A stretch of DNA of 27,122 nucleotides. It comes from Clostridiales bacterium (GTDB taxonomy: Bacteria > Bacillota > Clostridia > Christensenellales > CAG-138). The notes under the pieces are model-generated. The model had not been told where the DNA came from. It did no database searches and worked only from the letters and a program-made list of their open reading frames with translations. Position numbers and translations under genes: made by a program. The stretch is taken from positions 1-27,122 of the forward strand of contig SFIR01000034.1 of assembly GCA_004556165.1 (NCBI GenBank), given 5' to 3'. Below are positions 1 to 8,018 of this stretch, piece by piece. Numbering within the stretch: position 1 is the stretch's first letter; every line of letters starts with the position of its first letter.

Positions 1-2547
1 CTGCTCCGCGTAGAATACACCGTTTACGTTGTAGGTAATGGTGTAGCTGTTGACCGTGAGCGTTGCATTAAGAACGAGGTTCTCGGCAGGCATGGTTTCG
101 GGTACATTCCATCCGGAGAAGGTATGTCCTTCGGGTACGGTGTACTCGGGAGCGGTGACCGCTGCGCCGTACTCATAGGTCTGCGTTGCATAGAACTCAC
201 CGTTTACGTTGTAGGTAATGGTGTAGCTGTTGGCGTTCTCAGCGAATACAGCGGTATAGGTGGCATCACACGTTGCAGCCACGACATCGGGAGTCCAGCC
301 GGTGAATGTATAGGAATACTCCGCAGTCGCAGGCTTTTCGGGGGTCGCTCCCTCGTATACGGGAGTCTCGCCTTCTGCGACATCAACCTCATAAAGGGTG
401 GTACCATCGTAATTTTGGAAGATGATATGGTAATTGGTCACGGGAGGCTCCGTGCCGTTGTTGTGCCAGAAGCCGTTAGTATATACTATGAAGTCGCCGG
501 CAGCGGCACCGGCCGTTTCGAAGTAGCTGCCGTCCATGTTGCGCAGTTTTGCGGGGGTGATTGGAATTTGATGGGCAGTCACATCTCTGCCGCTCTGTGT
601 ATACTGATAGGTCACGGTCTCCGTGCCGGGTGCGCCTGTCTGCTGATAGACACCTGCGCCGTCGGAGCAGATGTTCGCGCCGCCGGCAGTGGTATAAACT
701 GCGCCGGCAGCAATCATGGTTCCAAGAACATTGATTCTTGCATCCACAAGGTCTGCTTCCGTGCGGTTGTAGGTCTTGCCGGGGGCGAATACCACGCTCT
801 TGAATTTTCCGCCGGTCACATAATTATCAGCTGTCCATTCATCCCTGTCATAGAGATAGACGCTGTGGCGTTCGGAAATCACCAGCTCGGCACCGCGGCA
901 AACGGTAACATCCACGCCCGCGAGCAGAGAGGTCGTCTGGTTGACAGTCAGGCTGCCGGAAGCGATCTCAAGGGAAATATTGTTAGTAATCGGGAGCACA
1001 TAGTCGGCGGAGTTGACGTTGATTCCGCCAAGGTTAAGTGAGAGGCTGTTCAATTCCATCTCGCCGTTGATGGTAAGCATCAGCCTGTCCGTTGACCCGT
1101 CATATTCCTTGGTGACGCTGCCGGAGGTCAAGTTGAACATACCGTCTTCTCCGATAAAGGTAATCGAGGCATTGTTGATCTTGTCGCTTGCATATACACC
1201 GGTGTAGACGGTCTCCGTAGCGCCGGCATTGATCGTCATGGGAGCTTCCACATTCTGGACGAAGTACTGAGAAAAGGGGAACACATTGTGACCCATGCCC
1301 ATGGTGGCTGAACCGCCGCGGAAGTCCGCAATCTGGTACCACTCATAAACAGTACCGCCGGACTCCACGGTCACATTGCCGCTGCCGGTGACAAAGCCCC
1401 AAGCGTACAGCGTGCCGCCGGATTTTACCGTGATTCGGCTGCCCGATTCCATGCTGATAAGTCCGTAAGCACCGGTCATATAGCCGGAGGCGCTGCCTGC
1501 TGCGGAATTGTATCGGCCGCCCACGCTGATACCGCCGTTGACGGTCAGGGAGGCACCCTCCGCGAGGGTCAGGGTTCTGTAGGCAATCCGGTTGCCGCCT
1601 CCGCCGAACAGGGCTGTGGGAGTATTTGTATAGAGCGTCTTATTTTCATCGAAGGGAATGAGCAGGATAACGCCGGCGGGTATGGTATAGCTGCCGCTCA
1701 GGGTACCGTCGCTGACCAATGTCACCTTGGTGATGCCGTTGGCGGTGGCATAGGCGGTTGCATCGTTAAGGTTCTCATAAATCTGCCTGCCCACTTCGAA
1801 CAGAGCCACGCCCACCGGCGCGAACCTGGCCGTAATTGTGGCGTCATACTCCATGTTAAGGGTAGTGGTCGCCTCGGTGGAGATGTACTCCTCGCGAGCC
1901 ACATCATACCAGCCCATAAATTGATAGCCGCTCGCGGGGGTGGCGACAACCGCATAGCCCTGTGTGGAACTCCGGGTAAAGGAGGTCTCCTCCGTGATAG
2001 CAGCTCCATCCACGGTATAGCTGCCGTTTACGGCAGGCCGGAAGGTGGTGGTAGCGGTCACATCGGAAACCAGCTTTACGTTAGTCATGGAGATCGTGGT
2101 AGGTGTGGTGCTGCCGGACAGCAGATAGACATTTATCGAGGCGCCTGCCTCCAGCTCCTTGGAAAAGGAAAAAGAGCCGTTTGCGGTGACACCCGTGCCG
2201 TCCACCTGAATGGTACCCGAATTGAGAGCCACGGTATAGTCAAACGAAAGTGTGGCTGCTATCGTTTTGTTGTTAGTGATTGTCAGAGTTGAGTTGTAAT
2301 GAGTAGTGCTGCATCCGCTGACGGATACAACGGAGCCGGAAATGGTTGTGCCGCCGGCAGACCAGGGATCCTCCGCCGCATCGCCGGAAGTGCTGCCGAA
2401 GCTCAGGCCGATGTTCGTGTCGCTGAGGCCCGAGATCGTTCCGCTGGTGGCCGCTAAAGCCGGCAGCGAAATGGCCGGCATTATCGACAGAAGCAGCAAT
2501 GCCGCCAGCATCAGCGAGGAAAAGCGTTTCATTACTCTTTTAAACAT
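1..2547 (-). CDS. large secreted beta-rich surface protein with InlB-type repeats (C-terminus outside the window)
   Basis: The minus strand is open from an ATG at 2547 to the window edge, 849 codons without a stop, so the gene is partial. The ATG lies 9 nt after a GGAG motif that sits inside the end of the upstream Lgt-like gene, which makes the pair a coupled operon. The first ~32 residues form a signal peptide (basic start, Leu-rich core, cleavage near LPALA). Residues ~200-270 include a divergent InlB-like repeat (GYQFMGWYD). Residues ~320-650 are rich in Gly, Ser, Thr and short beta motifs such as SGGTLYAWG, typical of beta-helix adhesins. The visible end has InlB B-repeat/Flg_new modules (FTGWTPD, FSGWNVP), two of them in a 60-residue tandem. 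No catalytic motif was seen. It is probably an adhesin or wall-associated structural protein; ligand and anchor are unknown because the C-terminus is missing. Confidence 0.85.
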   Translation of the reverse strand, partial: MFKRVMKRFSSLMLAALLLLSIMPAISLPALAATSGTISGLSDTNIGLSFGSTSGDAAEDPWSAGGTTISGSVVSVSGCSTTHYNSTLTITNNKTIAATLSFDYTVALNSGTIQVDGTGVTANGSFSFSKELEAGASINVYLLSGSTTPTTISMTNVKLVSDVTATTTFRPAVNGSYTVDGAAITEETSFTRSSTQGYAVVATPASGYQFMGWYDVAREEYISTEATTTLNMEYDATITARFAPVGVALFEVGRQIYENLNDATAYATANGITKVTLVSDGTLSGSYTIPAGVILLIPFDENKTLYTNTPTALFGGGGNRIAYRTLTLAEGASLTVNGGISVGGRYNSAAGSASGYMTGAYGLISMESGSRITVKSGGTLYAWGFVTGSGNVTVESGGTVYEWYQIADFRGGSATMGMGHNVFPFSQYFVQNVEAPMTINAGATETVYTGVYASDKINNASITFIGEDGMFNLTSGSVTKEYDGSTDRLMLTINGEMELNSLSLNLGGINVNSADYVLPITNNISLEIASGSLTVNQTTSLLAGVDVTVCRGAELVISERHSVYLYDRDEWTADNYVTGGKFKSVVFAPGKTYNRTEADLVDARINVLGTMIAAGAVYTTAGGANICSDGAGVYQQTGAPGTETVTYQYTQSGRDVTAHQIPITPAKLRNMDGSYFETAGAAAGDFIVYTNGFWHNNGTEPPVTNYHIIFQNYDGTTLYEVDVAEGETPVYEGATPEKPATAEYSYTFTGWTPDVVAATCDATYTAVFAENANSYTITYNVNGEFYATQTYEYGAAVTAPEYTVPEGHTFSGWNVPETMPAENLVLNATLTVNSYTITYNVNGVFYAEQ
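18..232 (-). repeat. 180-bp tandem repeat encoding InlB B-type modules
   Basis: A 35-base segment at 18-52 recurs unchanged at 198-232, exactly 180 bases (60 codons) apart and in frame. The encoded unit runs from NSYTITYNVNG through a GW motif to the next NSYTITYNVNG. The second copy runs off the window, so more units may follow. Confidence 0.85.
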
Positions 2548-2552
2548 ATCGT

Positions 2553-3239
2553 TTATCTCCTTGTTTTTTTATTTTTTGATTGCAGTTCATAGTATATGCT
2601 CACCCCAAGCCCGAAGGCAATCAAAGCCCAGAGGTGTGAGAGATGGAAAATACCGGCAGAACGCTCCGAAACGCGGAAGAACTCCGTGATAAAGCGGAAT
2701 ATGCCGTAAAGGAACATATACGCGGGATAAAGCTCCCCGTGGCTTTTACTGCGCTTGACGCGCCTTCCGAAGATGATAAGAAGCACGATGTAGAATATTA
2801 TCTCAAGCTCCCTCGTCGGCCAACGGGCGGTTTCGGAACCGAAGATAAGGCAGCCCTTGCAGCAGCCCGATATGATGCAGTTGATTCGGGCGCACATGAG
2901 GGTGAACATCATGCAGATGGTGAAAATATCGAATACCTCGCTCGGCTTACGCTTAAAAAGCTTCGCACCGAGGAAGTAAGCGATGGGCATCAGGAAAACT
3001 CCGCCGAAGATGCTCATATTCCCGAGGGAATCGGGGTTGAAGCCGGATTCGGCAAAGGCAAACAGCATGACCGTCAGCACACCGTATACGGTATGAAGCA
3101 CCGAGATGAGGAGGACGGCCCACCACTTCATCTTAAGCCTGTCCTGAAAATTAAACAGCCAAAAGATATTGAAGATAGTTCCGAGTGCGAGCAGCAGATA
3201 GAGTGCGTTGTCTTGCAGCCAGGCTGCCGTTACAGGCAT
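2553..3239 (-). CDS. prolipoprotein diacylglyceryl transferase-like membrane protein
   Basis: This 228-residue, multi-pass membrane protein resembles Lgt (PF01790), which moves diacylglycerol from phosphatidylglycerol to the lipobox cysteine of prolipoproteins. Visible family marks are the ARINCIISGCCKG stretch (residues 117-129, matching the GRIGNF/GCCYG signature), WPTRELE (140-146, matching HPTQLYE with His replaced by Trp) and YGIFRFITEFFR (178-189, carrying the late conserved Arg). It is shorter than typical Lgt (~260-290), and I see no residue matching the conserved loop His of E. coli Lgt. The start has a GGAGGT site 9 nt upstream, and the gene ends 5 nt before the surface-protein ATG. 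Its setting in a wall-protein operon, not with housekeeping genes, suggests a dedicated paralog. Family is fairly sure; activity is not. Confidence 0.75.
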   Translation of the reverse strand: MPVTAAWLQDNALYLLLALGTIFNIFWLFNFQDRLKMKWWAVLLISVLHTVYGVLTVMLFAFAESGFNPDSLGNMSIFGGVFLMPIAYFLGAKLFKRKPSEVFDIFTICMMFTLMCARINCIISGCCKGCLIFGSETARWPTRELEIIFYIVLLIIFGRRVKRSKSHGELYPAYMFLYGIFRFITEFFRVSERSAGIFHLSHLWALIAFGLGVSIYYELQSKNKKTRR

Positions 3240-3244
3240 AGCTT

Positions 3245-3313
3245 TTACCTCCGATTTCTGATGGTTTTGTTTCCGCCTGCCCTGCCGATTTCGCGGCAGG
3301 GCAGGCGCTTCAT
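3245..3313 (-). CDS. possible 22-residue leader or coupling ORF
   Basis: An ATG at 3313 follows an AAGGAGGA motif that touches the stop codon of the upstream gene. The frame codes a basic 22-residue peptide starting MKRLPCREIGRAGG, and its stop overlaps the GGAGGT ribosome binding site of the Lgt-like gene. The layout suits translational coupling. Against it, a 14-bp perfect hairpin fills most of the ORF and could by itself explain the base composition. No relative is recognised. Confidence 0.3.
   Translation of the reverse strand: MKRLPCREIGRAGGNKTIRNRR
3274..3307 (-). other. 14-bp perfect intercistronic hairpin
   Basis: The arms CGCCTGCCCTGCCG (3274-3287) and their exact complement (3294-3307) flank a 6-nt loop. 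No U-tract follows on either strand, so it is not a standard terminator. It lies between the cell-wall-binding gene and the Lgt-like gene and may stabilise or process the mRNA. Confidence 0.7.
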
Positions 3314-3323
3314 TTAATCCTCC

Positions 3324-5564
3324 TTATTCCTCCTCACGGGAATGCCTGTTCTTTGAGGGGAGGAGCGCGTATTCGATGGCAGAGGCTGCCGCATTCGCAG
3401 GCGGATCCATCATCCTGCCGTCATCATCGAAATGATGCATACCCTGGGGCATGAGGCCGTTGGTAACGGTTATCCAATAGGTCCTGCCGTGGATAACCTC
3501 GCCGCTTGAAGTTCTGACATAGTAGTAATAGCCGTCGAGGAAGATAAGACCTGCAGGGGTCAGCACGCCGTTCTCGTAGTAGTAAAGGCTGCCGTTCTCC
3601 GCAACTATGCCGTTCTTCGGTGTGGGGAGGGGCTCTTCCGTGGGCTCGGCTGTCGGCTCTGCCGTGGGTTCAGCCGTGGGCTCTTCCGTGGGTTCAGCCG
3701 TGGGTTCGGCCGTGGGCTCGGGCGTGGGTTCTGCAGTAGGTTCAGCAGTCGGCTCGGCAGTAGGTTCAGCCGTGGGCTCTGCGGTCGGCTCAGCCGTGGG
3801 CTCGGCCGTAGGTTCTGCGGTCGGCTCAGCAGTCGGCTCGGCCGTGGGTTCAGCGGTAGGCTCAGCAGTCGGCTCGGCCGTGGGTTCAGCGGTGGGTTCG
3901 GGAGTGGGCGGATCAGTCATTCTGCCGTCATCATCGAAATAATGCATACCCTGGGGCATGAGGCCGTTGGTAACGGTTATCCAATAGCTCCTGCCATGGA
4001 TAACCTCGCCGCTTGAAGTCCTGACATAGTAGTAATAGCCGTCGAGATAGATAAGGCCTGCATAGCAGAGCTGACCGTTTTCGTAGTAATACAGGCTGCC
4101 GTTCTCCGCAACTATGCCGTTCTTCGGTGTCGGAACGGGTTCAGCGGTGGGCGCTGCTGTTGGTTCAGCGGTCGGTTCTGCGGTGGGCTCGACGGTCGGT
4201 TCAGCCGTGGGTTCTGCTGTCGGTTCAGCGGTAGGTTCAGCGGTAGGTTCTGCGGAGGGCTCGGGCGTTGTGGGAGGATTGACAATCCAGCCGTGCTCAT
4301 CGAAATAGTATCTTCCCTCGGGCAGCAGACCGTTGGTGACGGTCGGCCAGTACCAGCAGTTCTTGACCGCCTTGCCGGTGGAGCAGAAGTAGTAATAATG
4401 GCCATCGTGGAAGACAAGACCGGCGGCGAAGTCGATAATGCCCTCGCGGCAATAGTAGGTATCGCCGTCAATATCGTAGGGGCCGGAATACCAATTCATC
4501 CAGACGCAGTTATCATCGGCAATGTACCAGTCGTTTGAATACCTTATTTTGAATACACCGGGGACTGCGTGCCCATCGCTTCCGAAATAGTAGGTATTAT
4601 CGTCAAGGGTTACCCATGCATTACGGGTGGTATACCCTGCCCAGTAGTACAATGCGCCGGTGTCGTCATAGATGAGCTCACCGCGGACAAGGCGGCAGTT
4701 TTCAAAGACATAGTTGTGCCCCCAAACTACACATTCGCCGTCAACCGCCCAGCGATAATAAGTATGGAAGAAATAGACGTAATCGACGCCGTCGTTCTCA
4801 TCGGTTATGTACCACCAACCGGTCTTGAGCTCGCCGTCCAGAGCGTAATAGAGATGACCGTTCATCGTGAACAGCTCGTTCAGCTTGCCGAGGCAGACGC
4901 CGTTATCATCGAAGCGGTAGTAATAATTGTTTGCGCTGTCGTCATGGCCGGGCAGGCACTGAATACCCGTCACAGGTACATTATCAATGAAGTAATAGAG
5001 ATTATCGCCGATTTCGAGCCAGCCCTGACGGTTCGTCCTGTCGAGGACATAGCTGTCGGTAAAGCTCGTATAGGTTTCGCCGAAATGACCGCCCCTCTCG
5101 TTGGGGTCATTGGGATTGATGAAGGGGTAGATACCGTACTGCTCCTGTATATCCACATTGCTGGCTACGTTGTAAAGGGTGCTGGAGCGCAGATAGATAT
5201 CATAGCTTATCTCGCCAGAGAGGATGGGGTTCAGGCAGTCGTTTTCATCCCAAACTGCATCCGCCTTCGGGGTGAATTCGAGGCCGGAAACGATGCAGAC
5301 GGGGTTGGCGGTCGCAGGGTCGATGGGTTCGGTCTGGTCGATCCAGTAGCAGTAGATGGTGAGGACATGGTTTTCCTCATCGTATTCGCAGAGGGGATCG
5401 CCGAAATACTCGGTGGCAACGGTGATGCCGGAGTAATCAATATCGAAATCGGGATCTATATTGAGATCGACCCTTACAAAGGTCAGCACGCTAACGCGCT
5501 CGGCGAGCTGGAGCAGGAAATCCCATGCGCGGTCGCTTGAATCGCCGCCGGGAATGAGTGCCAT
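3324..5564 (-). CDS. cell-wall-binding repeat protein with PTAEP linkers, possibly the C-terminal half of a frameshifted fusion
   Basis: The 746-residue product has an N-terminal beta-rich segment (~1-180) and then aromatic repeats of the choline/glucan cell-wall-binding type (GWLEIGDNLYYFIDN, NTYYFGSDGHAVPG, HYYYFCSTGKAVKN). Two Pro-Thr-Ala-Glu linkers (~431-476 and ~550-645) separate three related terminal modules; the last two are near copies (KNGIVAENGSLYYYENG ... MPQGMH). There is no signal peptide, although every recognisable domain is extracellular. Its ATG overlaps the stop of the upstream NAGPA gene (TGATG) and only a weak AGGA lies 11 nt upstream. This favours either termination-reinitiation or, more likely for export, a frame change that fuses it to the upstream secreted protein. 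It ends without an LPXTG motif, so wall attachment would be by the repeats. Confidence 0.8.
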   Translation of the reverse strand: MALIPGGDSSDRAWDFLLQLAERVSVLTFVRVDLNIDPDFDIDYSGITVATEYFGDPLCEYDEENHVLTIYCYWIDQTEPIDPATANPVCIVSGLEFTPKADAVWDENDCLNPILSGEISYDIYLRSSTLYNVASNVDIQEQYGIYPFINPNDPNERGGHFGETYTSFTDSYVLDRTNRQGWLEIGDNLYYFIDNVPVTGIQCLPGHDDSANNYYYRFDDNGVCLGKLNELFTMNGHLYYALDGELKTGWWYITDENDGVDYVYFFHTYYRWAVDGECVVWGHNYVFENCRLVRGELIYDDTGALYYWAGYTTRNAWVTLDDNTYYFGSDGHAVPGVFKIRYSNDWYIADDNCVWMNWYSGPYDIDGDTYYCREGIIDFAAGLVFHDGHYYYFCSTGKAVKNCWYWPTVTNGLLPEGRYYFDEHGWIVNPPTTPEPSAEPTAEPTAEPTAEPTAEPTVEPTAEPTAEPTAAPTAEPVPTPKNGIVAENGSLYYYENGQLCYAGLIYLDGYYYYVRTSSGEVIHGRSYWITVTNGLMPQGMHYFDDDGRMTDPPTPEPTAEPTAEPTAEPTAEPTAEPTAEPTAEPTAEPTAEPTAEPTAEPTAEPTAEPTAEPTPEPTAEPTAEPTEEPTAEPTAEPTAEPTEEPLPTPKNGIVAENGSLYYYENGVLTPAGLIFLDGYYYYVRTSSGEVIHGRTYWITVTNGLMPQGMHHFDDDGRMMDPPANAAASAIEYALLPSKNRHSREEE
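3403..3627 (-). repeat. duplicated cell-wall-binding module, copy 2
   Basis: This ~225-bp stretch is about 90% identical by eye to 3909-4134, including long runs without change around 3438-3465 and 3580-3617. Both encode a module starting KNGIVAENGSLYYYENG and ending in FDDDGRM. It points to a recent in-frame duplication. Confidence 0.85.
3628..3910 (-). repeat. 12-bp minisatellite encoding (EPTA)n, long block
   Basis: Roughly 23 tandem 12-bp units encode EPTA with a few EPTE and EPTP variants. Third positions vary (ggttca, ggctcg, ggttct), so the DNA is degenerate while the peptide is held. Such arrays tend to change length by slippage. Confidence 0.9.
3909..4134 (-). repeat. duplicated cell-wall-binding module, copy 1
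   Basis: Partner of the module at 3403-3627; the two flank the long EPTA block. Differences cluster around 4054-4085, where the encoded residues are QLCYAGLIYLDG versus VLTPAGLIFLDG. Confidence 0.85.
4135..4270 (-). repeat. 12-bp minisatellite encoding (EPTA)n, short block
   Basis: About 11 units encode EPTA with EPSA, EPTV and APTA variants. It is the same linker type as the longer block and precedes the first duplicated module. Confidence 0.9.
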
Positions 5565-5576
5565 CAGGGGTTTAAT
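5564..5576 (-). other. possible -1 frameshift site (slippery heptamer before a stop)
   Basis: On the minus strand the NAGPA frame reads TTA AAC CCC TGA. The seven bases A AAC CCC fit the X XXY YYZ slippery pattern and abut the TGA. A -1 slip gives AAA CCC CTG ATG and enters the cell-wall-binding ORF. The same bases also form a TGATG stop-start overlap, so reinitiation is the simple alternative, and a lost C in the CCCC run (mutation or assembly error) is another. Confidence 0.45.
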
Positions 5577-7999
5577 CCTATCGGGAATGGCGGATTCTCA
5601 CCGATAAGCTCCGAATTGGAAACATATCTGTTCCAGGCGATATTCCTGTCGCCTGCCATGGCGTTATCGAAATCAAAGACGGCTTCGTCCTGCGAGTAGA
5701 TGGAAACATGCAGATTGACAACGGTACTCTGATCGACAACGAGCTTAACCCCGATGGTGAGCTGGCGGATACCCGTTGATTCATCGGCGGTGAAGCTGAA
5801 GCCTTCGATGGTACCTGCTTCCGCACTGGTATCGAAGAGAACATCGCCTGCGTTGATAGCGATTGCATTGTCATTGCAGGTTGCAGTAACGGGGAGCTCC
5901 ACGGGAATTCCGTAAACGGCATTGAGAGTTGTCTTGTCAAAGCCCACGGAATCGGGATCGGCAACATGGATGAGCTTGCTGCCGATAACGGTCTCGCCGC
6001 ATACGAGCTCGACGGTGACATCGCCGTAAGCTATTGCAGTAAGTATTCCGCTTTCGTCAATGACTGCGATGGCTTCATCGCTTACGCGCCAGAAAGCCCC
6101 TTCGGGAAGCTCGGCGGCATTGCCCGTCTCGCTGACGCCGATACCGCGCATCGCAATGGAGGAGCCGGGGGTGAGGTAGCCGTAATCGGATGCTACGACG
6201 GCATGATGGAAGCCGTCGCTTGTGGCAGCGGTGGAAACAACCAGGATGGAGGAGCTTACGGATCTTTCAAAGCCGTCTGAGGGACGGTTTACGACCGTGA
6301 CCTCATCAGCGCCCTCTTCCTTAGCGGCAAAGGTGGTAGAACCGCCGCCGTCAAGGTTAATGGCGGCTACGCAGCCTGCTTCATACATGATTTGCGCGAT
6401 CTCACCGGCACTGCCGCCTGCGGAGAAGGGCTCCTGACGGCCGTCAAGCACCATTAGTACGACCCTGTTATCGGCGGTGATGCCGACGCAGGTACGGGAT
6501 GCACGGGTGTTGTAGTAGTTTCCGCTGTCGGAAACGCAGATCTGACCGTCGCGAACGAGATAGATACTGCCGCCGACCGCTTCAACGATTCGGTCATGAT
6601 ACATCTCCCATTCGGCGCTGCCGCCGATGATGGGGGTGCCGTCATCGAGGATGCCGAAGAAATTCTCGCTGCCGATGGGATTGTATTCAACGCCCTCCAT
6701 GACGAGCGCGCCCGAAGGTTTTCCTGTGGTCATGTTGTAGAAATCGGCATTGACTCCCATAACGGCATTGTAATTCTCAATGTAATTATCGGGATCATCG
6801 GGGTTTGAATGCTTTGCCTGCGCCGCGGCGATCTGGTCGGTGACTCTGGTAAGGCACCATGAAGAAGCATCGTTAAGGCCGTAGTTGGCATAGATATTCA
6901 GATCCGACCTTCCGATATCGACTGTACCGATGTAATAGACAATCTGCTTATCGTCAACGGTCGTTGCCCGCCTGATCTCCTGAGTGACGCCGGGAACAAT
7001 ATTCGAGGAGGTGCTGGAGAAGACGGAATAATAATCATTGCTCTGCTCGCCGATGAAATCCTTTGCCATATCGTAGATATAATCGGCAAAGACATAGCAG
7101 CAGGCATAGCGCAGGCTGCTGTCATTGGTGAGATTGCGTTCGCCTTCAAGCAGGTTTACGCCGGAATTATTGACGTATGCTTCATAAACCGCATTGCGCA
7201 GCGCGGCCTTTGTGACCTTATCGGGGAACCTGTTTTTTGCAAAATACGTTGCGCGGAAGGTATCGGAGAGCTGAGAATTGAAGTAATTCTTCATGATCGA
7301 AGTCATGGTCTTGCCGCCTCCGGTGATATTCTGCATGATATAGAATGCATCGAGGTCACCGCGGAGGTCGAGAATACCGAAGGTATGCGCATTATCGTCA
7401 TCAATAAGGAAATAGTTTTCGCTTATCTCGGTGACGAGGCTTTCAATATCGGTACCGGTTATGCCGTTATTCTTCGCATAATCCATAAGATCGACTATAT
7501 CGCCTGCCCAGCTGCCGAAATCGGCGGAGGAAGTTACGCCCGGGTTATAGCTGGCGATATTGAGCGCACCGAACATATGACCGAATTCGACCTGCTGACC
7601 GTTCGGGGTCTCGAACCTGCCGATACCCCTGAGATTGCCGGCGGTCGTGCCGTTCAATGCGTCCATTTCGGCGACGTATTCGACGAATGCGGTATTCTCG
7701 GGGCCGGCAAGGATAGCCCAGCTGCCGGTATTGTACTTATCTATGCCTGTACGGATATAGTTGATGACCAATCCGGCGGCGGTCTCGTTTGCCGCAGGGG
7801 CATAATCCGCAGCATAGCCTTCGAGGACTTCAAGGTTCGCAAGAAACGCATCGAATTCCTCGGTGGATGCGCCCGAGGTCTTGGGATTGACCTTCTCAGC
7901 GCCGCTCATGGTTTCCGCGGTCAGGCCCGGGACGGCAGAGAGCACCATCATGAGGGCGAGAACGAGGGAAACAAGCTTGGAACAGTAATTTTTAATCAT
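5564..7999 (-). CDS. secreted phosphodiester glycosidase (NAGPA family) protein
   Basis: The 811-residue product starts with a signal peptide (~1-28, core LVSLVLALMMVL). Residues ~50-340 form a domain I cannot name, with an HMFGALN motif at 141-147, SWAGDIVDL at 163-171 and GDLDAFYI at 214-221. Residues ~345-590 match the phosphodiester glycosidase/NAGPA domain (PF09992): NADFYN (417-422), FFGILDDGTPIIGG (447-460), VLDGRQ (517-522) and INLDGGGSTT (547-556). Residues ~600-680 look like a Big_2 Ig-like domain. The family cleaves sugar-1-phosphodiester bonds such as GlcNAc-1-phosphate linkages. A strong AGGAGG site supports the start. It sits 19 nt after the lipoprotein gene and its TGA overlaps the next ATG. 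In context it may trim a phospho-linked wall glycan; the substrate is inferred. Confidence 0.88.
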   Translation of the reverse strand: MIKNYCSKLVSLVLALMMVLSAVPGLTAETMSGAEKVNPKTSGASTEEFDAFLANLEVLEGYAADYAPAANETAAGLVINYIRTGIDKYNTGSWAILAGPENTAFVEYVAEMDALNGTTAGNLRGIGRFETPNGQQVEFGHMFGALNIASYNPGVTSSADFGSWAGDIVDLMDYAKNNGITGTDIESLVTEISENYFLIDDDNAHTFGILDLRGDLDAFYIMQNITGGGKTMTSIMKNYFNSQLSDTFRATYFAKNRFPDKVTKAALRNAVYEAYVNNSGVNLLEGERNLTNDSSLRYACCYVFADYIYDMAKDFIGEQSNDYYSVFSSTSSNIVPGVTQEIRRATTVDDKQIVYYIGTVDIGRSDLNIYANYGLNDASSWCLTRVTDQIAAAQAKHSNPDDPDNYIENYNAVMGVNADFYNMTTGKPSGALVMEGVEYNPIGSENFFGILDDGTPIIGGSAEWEMYHDRIVEAVGGSIYLVRDGQICVSDSGNYYNTRASRTCVGITADNRVVLMVLDGRQEPFSAGGSAGEIAQIMYEAGCVAAINLDGGGSTTFAAKEEGADEVTVVNRPSDGFERSVSSSILVVSTAATSDGFHHAVVASDYGYLTPGSSIAMRGIGVSETGNAAELPEGAFWRVSDEAIAVIDESGILTAIAYGDVTVELVCGETVIGSKLIHVADPDSVGFDKTTLNAVYGIPVELPVTATCNDNAIAINAGDVLFDTSAEAGTIEGFSFTADESTGIRQLTIGVKLVVDQSTVVNLHVSIYSQDEAVFDFDNAMAGDRNIAWNRYVSNSELIGENPPFPIGLNP

Positions 8000-8018
8000 G
8001 ATTTCCTCCTGTTTTGAG

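Noticed and set aside
124..1041. 305-codon plus-strand ORF
   Set aside because: Antisense to the InlB-repeat surface protein, which has a signal peptide, ribosome binding site and clear domains.
2643..3317. 224-codon plus-strand ORF
   Set aside because: Antisense of the Lgt-like gene; very polar, no family likeness.
3607..3942. Plus-strand ORF coding a (VGSA)n protein
   Set aside because: It is the antisense of the EPTA repeat; 12-bp periodicity keeps all frames open. The minus strand has real domains.
3628..4270. CRISPR-like short repeats
   Set aside because: Units are in-frame, contiguous and without spacers; they encode a protein linker.
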